Positions 7,770 to 16,841 are shown, counted from the stretch's first letter. The stretch: 64,000 nt of DNA from Amycolatopsis sp. CA-230715 (GCF_018736145.1 NZ_CP059997.1:805501-869500), one strand, 5' to 3'. The notes: generated by a model from the sequence alone, not told the origin. Numbers and translations are program-made.

Positions 7770-9875
7770 GTGGGAAACGAAGCACTCCGCGAACGGGCAG
7801 AAGTCCTCCTGCGCGCACTGGCAGGTGAGTCCGCGACGCTGCGCGAAGACCAGTGGACGGCCATCGAGGCGCTCGTGGCCGAGCATCGGCGCGCGCTCGT
7901 CGTCCAGCGCACGGGATGGGGGAAGTCGGCGGTCTACTTCCTCGCGACGGCGTTGCTGCGGGAGCGGGGCGCCGGGCCGACCGTGATCGTGTCCCCGCTG
8001 CTCGCGCTCATGCGCAACCAGATCGCGGCCGCGGGCAGGGCCGGCATCCACGCGGCCACGATCAACTCGGCCAACCCGCAGGAGTGGGACACCGTGCAGG
8101 CGACGGTGGCGGCCGGCGAGATCGACGTGCTGCTGGTGAGCCCCGAGCGGCTCAACAACCCCGACTTCCGGGACACCGTGCTGCCCAAGCTGACCGCGTC
8201 GGCCGGGCTGCTCGTGGTGGACGAGGCGCACTGCATCTCGGACTGGGGCCACGACTTCCGGCCCGACTACCGGCGGCTGCGCACGCTGCTGGCCGAGCTG
8301 CCGTCCGGGGTGCCGGTGCTGGCCACCACGGCGACCGCGAACGACAGGGTCGCCACCGACGTGGCCGAGCAGCTCGGGATCGGGGACGGCGCGGAGACGC
8401 TCGTGCTGCGCGGCCCGCTCGACAGGGAGAGCCTGCGGCTTTCCGTCGTCGACGTGCCCACCGCCGAGGCCAGGCTCGCCTGGCTGGCCGAGCACCTCGG
8501 CGAGCTGCCCGGTTCGGGCATCATCTACACGCTCACCGTCGCGGCGGCGCACGATATCGCCGCGCTGCTCACCGAGCGCGGGTACCCGGTCACCGCGTAC
8601 ACCGGGAAGACCGAGCCCGCCGAGCGCGAGGCGGCCGAAGACGATCTGCTGGCGAACCGCGTCAAGGCGCTCATCGCGACTTCCGCACTGGGCATGGGCT
8701 TCGACAAACCCGATCTCGGCTTCGTGGTGCACGTCGGCGCGCCGTCCTCCCCGATCGCCTACTACCAGCAGGTCGGCCGTGCCGGCCGCGGAGTGGAGCG
8801 CGCGGAGGTGGTGCTGCTGCCCGGCAAGGAGGACGCCGAGATCTGGCGCTATTTCAACTCGCTCGCCTTCCCCGACGAGCGGCGCGTCGATCAGGTGCTC
8901 GACGCGCTCGGGCACGCCGATCGGCCGCGGTCGACGGTCGCGCTGGAGCCCGTCGTCGAGCTGTCCCGGTCCCGGCTCGAAATGGTGCTCAAGGTGCTCG
9001 ACGTGGACGGCGCGGTCCGGCGGGTGAAGGGCGGCTGGGAATCGACGGGCGTGCCGTGGGAGTACGACCGCGAACGGTACGCACGGGTCAATCGGGCCCG
9101 CGACGCCGAGCAGGGCGCGATGCTGACCTACCAGTCCACATCGGACTGCCGGATGGAGTTCCTGTTGCGGCAGCTGGACGATCCGCACGCGGCACCGTGC
9201 GGACGCTGTGACAACTGCACCGGGGAGCGGCGTTCGGCGGCGGTGTCGGAGTCGGTGGTCACCGAAACCGGGGAACGGCTGCAGCGGCCCGGTGTCGTGG
9301 TCGCGCCGCGCCGCCAGTGGCCGAGCGGCCTCGCCACCTTGGACGTGCCGTTGTCGGGGCGGATCGCGAAGGAGGAGCAGACCGAGCCCGGCCGCGTGCT
9401 CGGGCGGCTGACCGATGTCGGCTGGGGCGGGCGTCTTCGCGAGCTCGTCGGCGCCACGGCGGGTGACGGCGCGGTACCCGACTCGGTGTTCCAGGCCTGC
9501 GTGACGGTGCTGGCTTCGTGGGACTGGGCGAAACGCCCGGCCGCCGTCGTCGCGATGCCGTCGCGGACGCGGCCGCGGCTCACCGGCGAACTGGCGCGCC
9601 GGCTCGCGCAGATCGGCCGCCTCGAGTTCCTCGGCACGCTGGAAACCGGGGACGGCCCGCCCCGGCGGGCGAACAGCGCGCAGCGGGTGGCGGACCTGTG
9701 GACCACGTTGACGGCACCGCCGGACCTGACATCCGCGTTGTCCACTGTGGAGGGTCCGGTACTGCTCGTCGACGACGTGGTGGACACCGGCTGGACGATG
9801 GCCATGGGCGCACGGCTCCTGCGGCGCGCGGGCGCGGAGGGGGTGCTGCCCTTCGCACTGGCCGGAACGTCCTGA
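7770..9875 (+). CDS. recQ: RecQ-family DNA helicase with C-terminal phosphoribosyltransferase-like domain
   Basis: A 701-residue protein. Residues 1-500 are a superfamily 2 RecQ core: Q-like motif LREDQWTAI (24-32), Walker A RTGWGKS (47-53), DEAHCISDWGHDFRPDY, ATTATAND and QQVGRAGRG. A zinc-binding Cys cluster follows (DCRMEFLLRQ then PCGRCDNC). The usual HRDC domain is absent. Instead the last 220 residues carry a type I phosphoribosyltransferase-like fold with VAMPSRTRP and the PRPP-loop motif VLLVDDVVDTGWT (about 662-674). The helicase unwinds DNA in repair; what the second domain binds is unknown. The start is GTG 7770, the first in-frame start giving a normal N-terminus. The upstream region has two perfect palindromes. 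Confidence 0.93.
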   Translation: MGNEALRERAEVLLRALAGESATLREDQWTAIEALVAEHRRALVVQRTGWGKSAVYFLATALLRERGAGPTVIVSPLLALMRNQIAAAGRAGIHAATINSANPQEWDTVQATVAAGEIDVLLVSPERLNNPDFRDTVLPKLTASAGLLVVDEAHCISDWGHDFRPDYRRLRTLLAELPSGVPVLATTATANDRVATDVAEQLGIGDGAETLVLRGPLDRESLRLSVVDVPTAEARLAWLAEHLGELPGSGIIYTLTVAAAHDIAALLTERGYPVTAYTGKTEPAEREAAEDDLLANRVKALIATSALGMGFDKPDLGFVVHVGAPSSPIAYYQQVGRAGRGVERAEVVLLPGKEDAEIWRYFNSLAFPDERRVDQVLDALGHADRPRSTVALEPVVELSRSRLEMVLKVLDVDGAVRRVKGGWESTGVPWEYDRERYARVNRARDAEQGAMLTYQSTSDCRMEFLLRQLDDPHAAPCGRCDNCTGERRSAAVSESVVTETGERLQRPGVVVAPRRQWPSGLATLDVPLSGRIAKEEQTEPGRVLGRLTDVGWGGRLRELVGATAGDGAVPDSVFQACVTVLASWDWAKRPAAVVAMPSRTRPRLTGELARRLAQIGRLEFLGTLETGDGPPRRANSAQRVADLWTTLTAPPDLTSALSTVEGPVLLVDDVVDTGWTMAMGARLLRRAGAEGVLPFALAGTS

Positions 9876-9939
9876 GTGGCGCGTCCCTGGTGGAGCGCCC
9901 TTGGTGGAATCCGGCGCGCGGTTTTGCTTCCATACCGGT

Positions 9940-10329
9940 GTGCAGACATCACGGAGCCTCAAGGTCTTGGCCGGCCTGGTGGTCGTGCTCGGCATCGTGG
10001 TCGCGGGTTCGTTCGTGTTCGCGGGCCAGACGGTGGTGAGCGAGACTTCGGCACCCGGTGCCGCGGGTGACCGCGCCCAGAACGTGCTGGACGTGGTCGT
10101 GGTCCGGAACGATCGGTTGTTCGGCCTCGCCCCGTCCTACGACCTCCGCGTCGGGACCGGCGTGATCATGAGCCGGTCCCCGCTGGCCCTGTGCGGGGAA
10201 CCGGTGGCGGTGGACGAGCCGACGGTCTCGAACTCGGCGCGGACGCCCGACGGTGGTGTGGTGGTCACGCTCGGTTCCGGGGCCACGCGGACGTTCTCCG
10301 CGACGACCGTGCAAGCCTCCTGCGGCTGA
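9940..10329 (+). CDS. Small membrane-anchored protein of unknown function
   Basis: A 129-residue protein not recognised as a known family. It has one N-terminal membrane segment (KVLAGLVVVLGIVVAGSFVF) that could be an anchor or uncleaved signal, then an exported domain with two Cys (LALCGEP and the terminal ASCG) that could form a disulfide. GTG 9940 is chosen because it puts a short basic tail before the membrane segment; TTG 9901 and GTG 9904 are in frame upstream. It lies 64 bases after recQ. A hairpin at 10330-10345 follows. Confidence 0.6.
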   Translation: MQTSRSLKVLAGLVVVLGIVVAGSFVFAGQTVVSETSAPGAAGDRAQNVLDVVVVRNDRLFGLAPSYDLRVGTGVIMSRSPLALCGEPVAVDEPTVSNSARTPDGGVVVTLGSGATRTFSATTVQASCG

Positions 10330-10345
10330 GCCCCGCCGCTGGGGC
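10330..10345 (+). terminator. Hairpin after the small membrane protein gene
   Basis: GCCCC and GGGGC arms with a six-base loop begin right after the stop codon. There is no T-tract, so this is a weak terminator candidate. Confidence 0.35.
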
Positions 10346-10361
10346 GCAGCCCCGTTCACAT

Positions 10362-10384
10362 CGCGAACGATCTTCCTGTTCGCG
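10362..10384 (+). promoter_or_regulatory. Inverted repeat upstream of the MHS transporter gene
   Basis: Arms CGCGAAC and GTTCGCG separated by nine bases, about 50 bases before the transporter ATG. A possible operator; no regulator can be assigned. Confidence 0.35.
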
Positions 10385-10432
10385 GTGCGGTGTGGCAGTG
10401 TTCGGGGCCGTCGCGCGAACGCGGAGGTGGCC

Positions 10433-11722
10433 ATGACCGACTCACCGGTCACGAAGGAGGCCCGGCACCGGCTGCCGGTCCGCAAGCTGGTCGCGGCCAG
10501 CGCGGGCAACGCGCTGGAGTGGTTCGACTGGACGATCTACGCCACGTTCAGCATCTACTTCGCCACCGCGTTCTTCCCGTCCGGCAACGAAACGCTCGCG
10601 CAGCTCAACACCTTCGCCACCTACGCGCTCGCGTTCTTCTTCCGGCCGCTCGGCGGGGTGCTGCTCGGGCGGTTCGCGGATCTCAAGGGCCGCAAGCCCG
10701 CCATGCTGCTCACCATCACGCTGATGGCGGGCGGTTCGGTGGTGATCGGCGTGCTCCCGACCTTCGAGCAAGTCGGCTGGTTCGCGCCGATCCTGTTGCT
10801 GCTCGCGAGGATCGCCCAGGGGCTTTCGCTCGGCGGCGAGGTTTCCAACGCCTCCGCCTACCTCGGTGAGGTCGCGCCCGCGGAACGCCGCGGGCGGTAT
10901 TCGTCGTTCTTCTACATCTCCACCGGGACCGCGGTGCTGATCGCCTCCGTGCTCGGGTTCGTGCTCGCCAGGACGATGGACAAGGCCGATCTCGCCTCGT
11001 TCGGCTGGCGGATCCCGTTCCTGCTCGGCGGTGTGCTCGGCCTCGCCGGGTTCTGGCTCCGCCGCAGCCTCGCCGAAACCGAGCAGTTCGAGCAGAACAA
11101 GACCCGCGCGCGCCGGGTGCGCAGGCCCCTGCTGACCACGCTCCGGGACCACCCGAAGGCCGTGGGCCAGCTCGTCGGGTTCAGCATGCTGTCGACGCTG
11201 TGCTACTACACGTTCTTCAGCGCGCTCACCCCGTTCGCGGTCAAGACCCGCAAGGCCGACGCGGTCGACGTGTTCCTCGCGCTGTCCATCGCCACGGCGC
11301 TGTTCGTCGCCCTGCAGTACCCGATGGGTGCGCTGTCCGACCGGTTCGGCCGCAAGCCGCAGCTGCTGGTGTGGTCGGCGGCGACGGCGATCCTGATCGT
11401 GCCGCTCTCCGCGCTCGTCGCGCCGGGGCTCGGCGGTCTCCTGGTGGTCTTCTGCGTCGGGCTCGCGCTCTACACGGCCATGACCTCGATCGCGCCCGCC
11501 ATCATGAGCGAGCTGTTCCCCACCGAGCTCCGCGGTCTCGGCATCGGGGCCTGGTACAACCTCACGGTCGCCGTCTTCGGCGGCACGGCGCCCCTGGTGA
11601 TCAGCGCACTGGCCGACGCCGGTGCGTCGACGGTGTTCTTCTGGTACGTCGCCGCGGGCGCCGCGATCGCGTTCTTCGTCATCCTGCGGCTGCCCGAAAC
11701 GAAGGGCAGCGAGCTGCGCTGA
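10433..11722 (+). CDS. MFS transporter, metabolite:H+ symporter (MHS) type
   Basis: A 429-residue integral membrane protein with 12 predicted helices. GNALEWFDWTIYATF in helix 1, RFADLKGRKPAM in the loop 2-3 motif and LGGEVSNASAYLGEVAP are typical of the MHS branch, which includes alpha-ketoglutarate, proline/betaine and citrate permeases; the substrate cannot be read from sequence. ATG 10433 is preceded by GGAGGTGGCC, a strong ribosome site. A GC hairpin follows the stop (11732-11748). It stands alone between the small membrane protein and a TetR gene. Confidence 0.88.
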   Translation: MTDSPVTKEARHRLPVRKLVAASAGNALEWFDWTIYATFSIYFATAFFPSGNETLAQLNTFATYALAFFFRPLGGVLLGRFADLKGRKPAMLLTITLMAGGSVVIGVLPTFEQVGWFAPILLLLARIAQGLSLGGEVSNASAYLGEVAPAERRGRYSSFFYISTGTAVLIASVLGFVLARTMDKADLASFGWRIPFLLGGVLGLAGFWLRRSLAETEQFEQNKTRARRVRRPLLTTLRDHPKAVGQLVGFSMLSTLCYYTFFSALTPFAVKTRKADAVDVFLALSIATALFVALQYPMGALSDRFGRKPQLLVWSAATAILIVPLSALVAPGLGGLLVVFCVGLALYTAMTSIAPAIMSELFPTELRGLGIGAWYNLTVAVFGGTAPLVISALADAGASTVFFWYVAAGAAIAFFVILRLPETKGSELR

Positions 11723-11731
11723 GCACCGGTC

Positions 11732-11748
11732 CGCCCCGGGTAGGGGCG
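11732..11748 (+). terminator. Hairpin after the MHS transporter gene
   Basis: CGCCCC and GGGGCG arms around GGGTA, ten bases after the stop codon. No T-run follows, as is common for actinomycete terminators. Confidence 0.4.
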
Positions 11749-11791
11749 AACTTCAGGGTTCTCCCCGATACACCTGGTTGCCCAGGCACGC

Positions 11792-11833
11792 TATATTTTG
11801 CTCATGCAGGCAAAAGCTAGCTCAAGCGAGCAA
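11792..11833 (+). promoter_or_regulatory. Leaderless promoter and inverted repeat at the tetR start
   Basis: A -10-like TATATT (11792-11797) ends six bases before ATG 11804, so transcription would begin at the start codon. TTGCTC (11798-11803) and GAGCAA (11828-11833) form an inverted repeat that spans the start codon, a possible autoregulatory operator. Confidence 0.45.
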
Positions 11834-12409
11834 GACGGGCGCTCGTTCATCGAGAACGCGAGGAGGGCGCAGATCGTGCGGGCGGCACTCGACACGATCG
11901 CCGAACTCGGGTTCGCGAAGGCTTCGTTCGCCAAGATCGCGAAACGAGCGGGGCTGAGCAGCACCGGCATGATCTCGTACCACTTCGACGGCAAGGGCGA
12001 TCTCGTCGCCGAGGCGATGCGGGACGTGCTCGCCGCGGCGGCCGCGGCGATGGGGCCGAGGATCCGGGCCGAGACGGGCGGCCCGGCCAGGCTGCGGGCC
12101 TACATCGAAGCGAACATCGCCTTCATCGCCGAACGCCCGACGGACATGAAGGCGCTGCTGGAGATCCTGCGGAACAACGCGGGCGAGCCTGCCTGGTTCC
12201 TCCAGTCGATATCCCTGCTGGAGGAGGCCTTCCGCGAGGGCCAGCGCGCGGGCGAATTCGGGGAGTTCGACCCGCGCGTCATGGCGATCGCCGTCCGGCA
12301 GGCGATCGACGGGATCCACGCGCTGCTCGCGGCCGAACCGCGGACCGACACCGCCGCCTACGCCCAGCAGGTCGTCCGGATCTTCGCGCTGGCCACCGCC
12401 CGCTCCTGA
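11804..12409 (+). CDS. TetR-family transcriptional regulator
   Basis: A 201-residue one-component repressor. The N-terminal HTH reads QIVRAALDTIAELG, then FAKIAKRAGLSSTGMISYHF, the typical TetR helix-turn-helix; the ligand-binding half is all-helical. The downstream genes (membrane protein, Tat hydrolase) follow at 26 bases each on the same strand, so this regulator probably controls its own operon. ATG 11804 is preferred over TTG 11798 because of the -10 box spacing. Confidence 0.9.
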   Translation: MQAKASSSEQDGRSFIENARRAQIVRAALDTIAELGFAKASFAKIAKRAGLSSTGMISYHFDGKGDLVAEAMRDVLAAAAAAMGPRIRAETGGPARLRAYIEANIAFIAERPTDMKALLEILRNNAGEPAWFLQSISLLEEAFREGQRAGEFGEFDPRVMAIAVRQAIDGIHALLAAEPRTDTAAYAQQVVRIFALATARS

Positions 12410-12435
12410 CACACCGACAACCGAAGGACACCACC

Positions 12436-12897
12436 ATGACCGCGCTCAAGCCGGTGATCCGGCTGCTCTACGCCAACCTCGGACTCAGCATCCTGTTGGC
12501 CGCACTGACTTTCGCCTTCCAGCGCGAAATACTCGACTACCAGGTGATGTCGATGCCGGGAATACCGCACGGCACGGCGGCCGAGATCGCCGACTCCCGC
12601 GCTTCGCTGGAGAGCGTCCTCTGGATCCGGCCCGTTTCCGTGCTGGTCATCGCGATCGTCTACATGCGACTCGCCACGCGGCTCCACCTCGGCAAGCGCA
12701 GCACCTACCTCAGGGTGCTGGTGATCGCCGTCGCCGGGTTCGCCGGGCTGGTGTACCTCGTCGCGAGTGCGCAGTTCCCGTTGTGGATGCGCGGAATCCA
12801 GGTGGTGCAGGCGATCGTGCTGCTCGGCCTCCTGGTCGCCGTGCTACGGCCCGAAGTCCGCTCGCACTTCGCCAAGAAGGTCCCCGCGGGCGCTTGA
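12436..12897 (+). CDS. Four-helix membrane protein of unknown function
   Basis: A 153-residue hydrophobic protein with about four membrane segments (residues 12-28, 56-74, 90-108 and 117-134). Not recognised as a named family. Short basic loops and the KKVPAGA tail place the C-terminus in the cytoplasm. It lies between the TetR gene (26 bases) and a Tat-exported hydrolase (26 bases) and is probably co-transcribed with both. The ribosome site is GAAGGA. Function unknown. Confidence 0.7.
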   Translation: MTALKPVIRLLYANLGLSILLAALTFAFQREILDYQVMSMPGIPHGTAAEIADSRASLESVLWIRPVSVLVIAIVYMRLATRLHLGKRSTYLRVLVIAVAGFAGLVYLVASAQFPLWMRGIQVVQAIVLLGLLVAVLRPEVRSHFAKKVPAGA

Positions 12898-12923
12898 GCG
12901 CCGCCGACGAAAGGACGGAACAC

Positions 12924-13862
12924 ATGACCTCCCGTCGAGGATTCCTTCGAGGCGGAGCACTGGCCGCGACCGGGCTGGCCGTGGGCGTGGGCACGGCGAG
13001 CAGCGCGGAAGCGGCGACACGGGGAACTCCGACGTTCGTGTTCATCCCCGGCTCGCACGGCAGCGGCGCCTACCTCGCGCCGCTGACCACCGAGCTCGGG
13101 CTGCGGGGCCATCGCGCGTTCACGATCGACCCGCCCGGCCACGGGGCGGAAGCCGTGATCCCGCCGTGGTACTGCGCGCCGCAGGACGCCGAGGCGATGG
13201 CGAGCGCGCCGTCGCCGATCGCCCACGTCACCCTCGCGGACGCGGTGGCCAGGGCAGTACGCGCGGTAGCGCGGGCCGCGGCGAACGGGCCGGTGATCCT
13301 GGTCGCGCACAGCCTCGGCGGCGCGACCGCGGGCATGGTCGGCAACGCCGTGCCGGACCTGATCTCGCGGATCGTCTACGTCAGCGCGTACTGCCCCGTG
13401 ACGCTCGGGACGGTCGCCGAGTACAGCCTGACCCCGGAGAACTCCGGCAGCGCGCTCAACGACCCGTCGCTCATCGCCGCCCCGACGACGGTCGGCGCCC
13501 TGCGGGTGAACTGGCGCTCCGGCGACCCGGTGTTCCTGGAGAAGCTGCGGTCCGCCTATCTGCAGGACGGCACGATCGACCAGTTGCGGTCGCTGGTGAG
13601 CGGCCTGCAGCCGGACGAAACGCTGCGGTTCTCCACGGACACCGCGAAGGTCGACGGGCACTCGTGGGGCCGGATCCGCCGCACGTACGTCAGGGCGACC
13701 GAGGATCGCGCGATGCCGGTAGCGTTGCAGGACAGGATGATCCGGGAGGCCGACGCGCTCACCCCGCGCAACCGGTTCGACGTGCGCTCGCTGCCGTTGA
13801 GCCACCTGGGGATGACCATCGACCCCGCACCGCTCGCGAACCTGCTGGCGCGGCTGGCTTAG
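12924..13862 (+). CDS. Tat-exported alpha/beta hydrolase (esterase-like)
   Basis: A 312-residue alpha/beta hydrolase exported through the Tat system: the N-terminus SRRGFLRGGALAATG is a canonical twin-arginine signal, with likely cleavage after SAEA. The oxyanion region is FIPGSHGSGAYL, the nucleophile Ser lies in AHSLGGATAG and the catalytic His in LPLSHLGM. It resembles the salicylate-esterase/hydroxynitrile-lyase branch; the substrate is unknown. ATG 12924 has the ribosome site AAGGACGGAA. Last gene of the TetR operon; its stop overlaps the proB stop by four bases on the opposite strand. Confidence 0.88.
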   Translation: MTSRRGFLRGGALAATGLAVGVGTASSAEAATRGTPTFVFIPGSHGSGAYLAPLTTELGLRGHRAFTIDPPGHGAEAVIPPWYCAPQDAEAMASAPSPIAHVTLADAVARAVRAVARAAANGPVILVAHSLGGATAGMVGNAVPDLISRIVYVSAYCPVTLGTVAEYSLTPENSGSALNDPSLIAAPTTVGALRVNWRSGDPVFLEKLRSAYLQDGTIDQLRSLVSGLQPDETLRFSTDTAKVDGHSWGRIRRTYVRATEDRAMPVALQDRMIREADALTPRNRFDVRSLPLSHLGMTIDPAPLANLLARLA

Positions 13863-14968
13863 CGGTTCAGGGGGACGAGGTCGTCGGCGTGGACGACCTC
13901 GTTCCGCTGTTCGCTGGGCAGGTCGTGGGTGGAGCGCCCGATCATCGCGGGCAGTTCGCTCGCGTCGAAACCGACCACTCCCCTGGCGACGGTCAGGCCA
14001 GCGGTGTCGACGAGGTCGACGACATCGCCTGCCTCGAAGTCCCCTTCGACACCGACGATCCCGGCCGCGAGGAGCGAACGCCTGCGGAGCACCACGGCGG
14101 CGACGGCACCGTCGTCGAGTTGCAGCCGTCCCTTCGCCCCCGCGGCATAGCCCAGCCAGAACCGCCGCGCGGACAGGCGTGAGTCCGCGGCGGCGAACGC
14201 GGTACCGGTGTCCGCGGTGTCCAGCGCGCTCGCCGCGGCGGCCGCCGAAGCCAGCAGCACCGGGATCCCCGCCGCCGCGGCGGTCCGGGCGGCGGCGAGC
14301 TTCGAGACCATGCCACCGGTGCCGAGCCCGGAACTCGACATCCCGACCTTGATCCCGTCCACATCGGACTCACCGGTGACCTCGGCGATCTTCGCGGTGG
14401 CACCGTCGCGGGGGTCGCCGTCGTAGAGCGCGTCCACATCGGACAGCAGGACCAGCGCGTCGGCGCCGATGAGGTGCGCGACAAGCGCGGCGAGGCGGTC
14501 GTTGTCGCCGAACCGGATCTCCTCGGTCGCCACCGTGTCGTTCTCGTTCACCACCGGCACCGCGCCGAGCGCCAGCAGGCGCGAAAAGGTGCGCTGCGCG
14601 TTGCGGTAGTGGGCACGGCGGACGACGTCGTCGGAGGTCAGCAGGACCTGCCCGACGGTGAGCGAGTACCGGCCGAAGGATTCGGCGTAGGCGTGTGCGA
14701 GCGCGAGTTGCCCGACGCTCGCGGCGGCCTGCTGGCTGGCGAGGTCGCGGGGGCGCTTGCGCAGCGAAAGCGGCGCGAGCCCGGCCCCGATCGCACCCGA
14801 GGACACGAGCACGATCTGGGTGCCCCGGCCGATCCTGGTGGCGATCGCCTCGACGAGCGCGTCGAGACGTCGCGCGTCGAGGCCCTCCCCCGCGGTGGTC
14901 AGCGCGGACGATCCGACCTTGACGACCAGCCGCTTGGCCCCGGCGACGGCCTCGCGCGCCGCGCTCAT
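13859..14968 (-). CDS. proB: Glutamate 5-kinase
   Basis: A 369-residue cytoplasmic kinase that makes gamma-glutamyl phosphate, the first step of proline synthesis. The amino-acid kinase domain is seen in LVVKVGSSALTT, VSSGAIGAGL and VVNENDTVATEEIRFGDND, and a C-terminal PUA domain follows from about residue 275. Full length for the ProB-PUA form. The ATG overlaps the obgE stop by four bases (ATGA), so it is coupled to obgE, as in M. tuberculosis (Rv2439c-Rv2440c). Confidence 0.97.
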   Translation of the reverse strand: MSAAREAVAGAKRLVVKVGSSALTTAGEGLDARRLDALVEAIATRIGRGTQIVLVSSGAIGAGLAPLSLRKRPRDLASQQAAASVGQLALAHAYAESFGRYSLTVGQVLLTSDDVVRRAHYRNAQRTFSRLLALGAVPVVNENDTVATEEIRFGDNDRLAALVAHLIGADALVLLSDVDALYDGDPRDGATAKIAEVTGESDVDGIKVGMSSSGLGTGGMVSKLAAARTAAAAGIPVLLASAAAAASALDTADTGTAFAAADSRLSARRFWLGYAAGAKGRLQLDDGAVAAVVLRRRSLLAAGIVGVEGDFEAGDVVDLVDTAGLTVARGVVGFDASELPAMIGRSTHDLPSEQRNEVVHADDLVPLNR

Positions 14969-16428
14969 TCGCGCCCCGTCTCCACGGAATCGTCCTCTTC
15001 GGACACACCGTCACGACGGATCCGGCGCGCCTCTTTGCGTTCCGCCGCGCCGACCCGGCCGGTGTCCTCGAGCCGGACGTCGGTGCCACGGCCGGACAGG
15101 TGCGCAGCCACGCCCGCCGGGGTCGACGGCTCCCATTCGAAGGTGACGTCGCCGATCGTGACCGGGCTGCCGGGACGCGCGCCCTGGCGGGCCAGCTCGT
15201 CCTCGACGCCGAGCCGGTTCAGCCGGTCGCCGAGGTAGCCGACCGCCTCGTCGTTGCCGAAGTTGGTCTGCCGGATCCACCGCTCCGGGCGCGAACCGCG
15301 CACGATGAACCCGCCTTCCTCCTCGGGATCGGCGGACACGGTGAACCCGGTGTCGTCGACCGCGAGCGGGCGGAGCACGACCTTCGCCGGCTCCGGCGCG
15401 GGCTGCTCGGAGCGGTACTTCTCGACCACGGCGGCGAGCGCGAAAGTCAGCTCCCGCAAGCCTTTCCTGGACGCGGTGGACACTTCGAACACCGCGAGCC
15501 CGCGTGCTTCGAGGTCGGGCTTGACCAGTTCGGCGAGTTCGGCGGCCTCCGGCACGTCGATCTTGTTCAGCACGACCACCCGCGGCCGCTTCGAAAGGTC
15601 TTCGCCGAGCCCCGGCGTGTACCGCGAAAGCTCGTCCTCCAGTGCGTCCACATCGGACACCGGGTCGCGGCCGGGCTCGTAGGTGGCGCAGTCGATCACG
15701 TGCACCAGCGCGGCGCACCGCTCGATGTGGCGCAGGAAGTCGAGCCCGAGGCCCTTGCCGTCGCTGGCGCCGGGGATCAGGCCCGGCACGTCGGCCATGG
15801 TGAACACCGTCTCGCCCGCGGTGACCACGCCGAGGTTCGGCACGAGCGTGGTGAACGGGTAGTCGGCGATCTTCGGCTTCGCCGCGGACAGCACGGAGAT
15901 CAGCGAGGACTTGCCAGCCGACGGGAAGCCGACGAGGCCGACGTCGGCGACGGACTTCAGTTCCAGCACGAGATCGCGGGCTTCACCCGGCTCGCCGAGG
16001 AGCGCGAATCCCGGTGCCTTGCGGGCCTTCGACGCGAGCGCGGCGTTGCCGAGACCGCCTCGGCCGCCCTGCGCCGCGACGAACGTGGTGCCGGGTCCGG
16101 TCAGGTCGGCGACGACCTCGCCGTCCTCGGTCAGCACCACCGTGCCGTCCGGCACGCGCATTTCGAGCGTCTCCCCCGCCGCGCCGGACCGGTTGCTGCC
16201 CTGGCCCATCTTGCCGTTGCCGGCGCGGGCGTGCGGGCGGAAGTGGAAGTCGAGCAGGGTGTGCACGTTCGGGTCGACGATGAGCAGGACGTCGCCGCCG
16301 TTGCCGCCGTTGCCACCGTCGGGGCCGCCGAGCGGCTTGAACTTCTCGCGGTGCACGGAGGCGCATCCGTTCCCACCGTCACCGGCGGCCAGATGGATCA
16401 CCGCGCGGTCCACGAACCGGGACGCCAT
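14965..16428 (-). CDS. obgE: Obg-family GTPase CgtA/ObgE
   Basis: A 487-residue ribosome-associated GTPase acting in 50S assembly and stress response. The glycine-rich Obg fold (about 1-160) includes GGDGGNGCASVHREK. The G domain has G1 GFPSAGKSS, G3 DVPGLIPGA and G4 NKID, and an OCT domain follows (FTVSADPEEEGGFIVRG). The C-terminal acidic/basic tail is common in actinobacteria. It starts at ATG 16428, downstream of a strong terminator that separates it from rpmA. Confidence 0.97.
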   Translation of the reverse strand: MASRFVDRAVIHLAAGDGGNGCASVHREKFKPLGGPDGGNGGNGGDVLLIVDPNVHTLLDFHFRPHARAGNGKMGQGSNRSGAAGETLEMRVPDGTVVLTEDGEVVADLTGPGTTFVAAQGGRGGLGNAALASKARKAPGFALLGEPGEARDLVLELKSVADVGLVGFPSAGKSSLISVLSAAKPKIADYPFTTLVPNLGVVTAGETVFTMADVPGLIPGASDGKGLGLDFLRHIERCAALVHVIDCATYEPGRDPVSDVDALEDELSRYTPGLGEDLSKRPRVVVLNKIDVPEAAELAELVKPDLEARGLAVFEVSTASRKGLRELTFALAAVVEKYRSEQPAPEPAKVVLRPLAVDDTGFTVSADPEEEGGFIVRGSRPERWIRQTNFGNDEAVGYLGDRLNRLGVEDELARQGARPGSPVTIGDVTFEWEPSTPAGVAAHLSGRGTDVRLEDTGRVGAAERKEARRIRRDGVSEEDDSVETGRE

Positions 16429-16471
16429 TGCTTGCCTCTTTCACTCGCGAAAAACAACCATGGGAAAACAA

Positions 16472-16510
16472 ACGAGGGGTGGCGCCGGATATTCCGGCCC
16501 CACCCCTCGT
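16472..16510 (-). terminator. Intrinsic terminator between rpmA and obgE
   Basis: Arms ACGAGGGGTGG (16472-16482) and CCACCCCTCGT (16500-16510) enclose an inner CCGGA/TCCGG stem. On the minus strand the stem is followed at once by TTGTTTTC. This is the clearest rho-independent terminator in the window. It ends the rplU-rpmA transcript 28 bases after the rpmA stop and implies a separate obgE promoter or partial read-through. Confidence 0.85.
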
Positions 16511-16538
16511 CGGAGGTCTTGCTCGTACCGCTGGGGGC

Positions 16539-16802
16539 TCAGGCCTCAGCAGCGGCGGGCACAATGTTGACCGTCTTGCGGCCACGCTTGGTGCCGAACT
16601 CGACCGCGCCGGCGGACAGCGCGAACAGCGTGTCGTCGCCGCCACGGCCGACGTTCACGCCGGGGTGGAACTTGGTGCCGCGCTGCCGGACGATGATCTC
16701 GCCCGCGTTGACCTCCTGGCCGCCGTAGCGCTTGACGCCAAGCCGCTGCGCGTTGGAGTCACGACCGTTGCGGGAGCTGGACGCACCCTTCTTGTGAGCC
16801 AT
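16539..16802 (-). CDS. rpmA: 50S ribosomal protein L27
   Basis: An 87-residue ribosomal protein near the peptidyl-transferase centre. AHKKGASSSRNGRDSNAQRLG is the invariant L27 N-terminus (residues 2-22), and no cleavable Firmicute-type leader precedes it. The start is ATG 16802, 39 bases downstream of rplU. Ends before a strong terminator. Confidence 0.98.
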   Translation of the reverse strand: MAHKKGASSSRNGRDSNAQRLGVKRYGGQEVNAGEIIVRQRGTKFHPGVNVGRGGDDTLFALSAGAVEFGTKRGRKTVNIVPAAAEA

Positions 16803-16841
16803 AGCTCAAGCCTCTTTCTGCCTGCGAAGATCCGGAAGGTC

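Noticed and set aside
7623..9995. 790-codon open frame antisense to recQ
   Set aside because: Antisense shadow caused by high GC3 in recQ; no recognisable domain.
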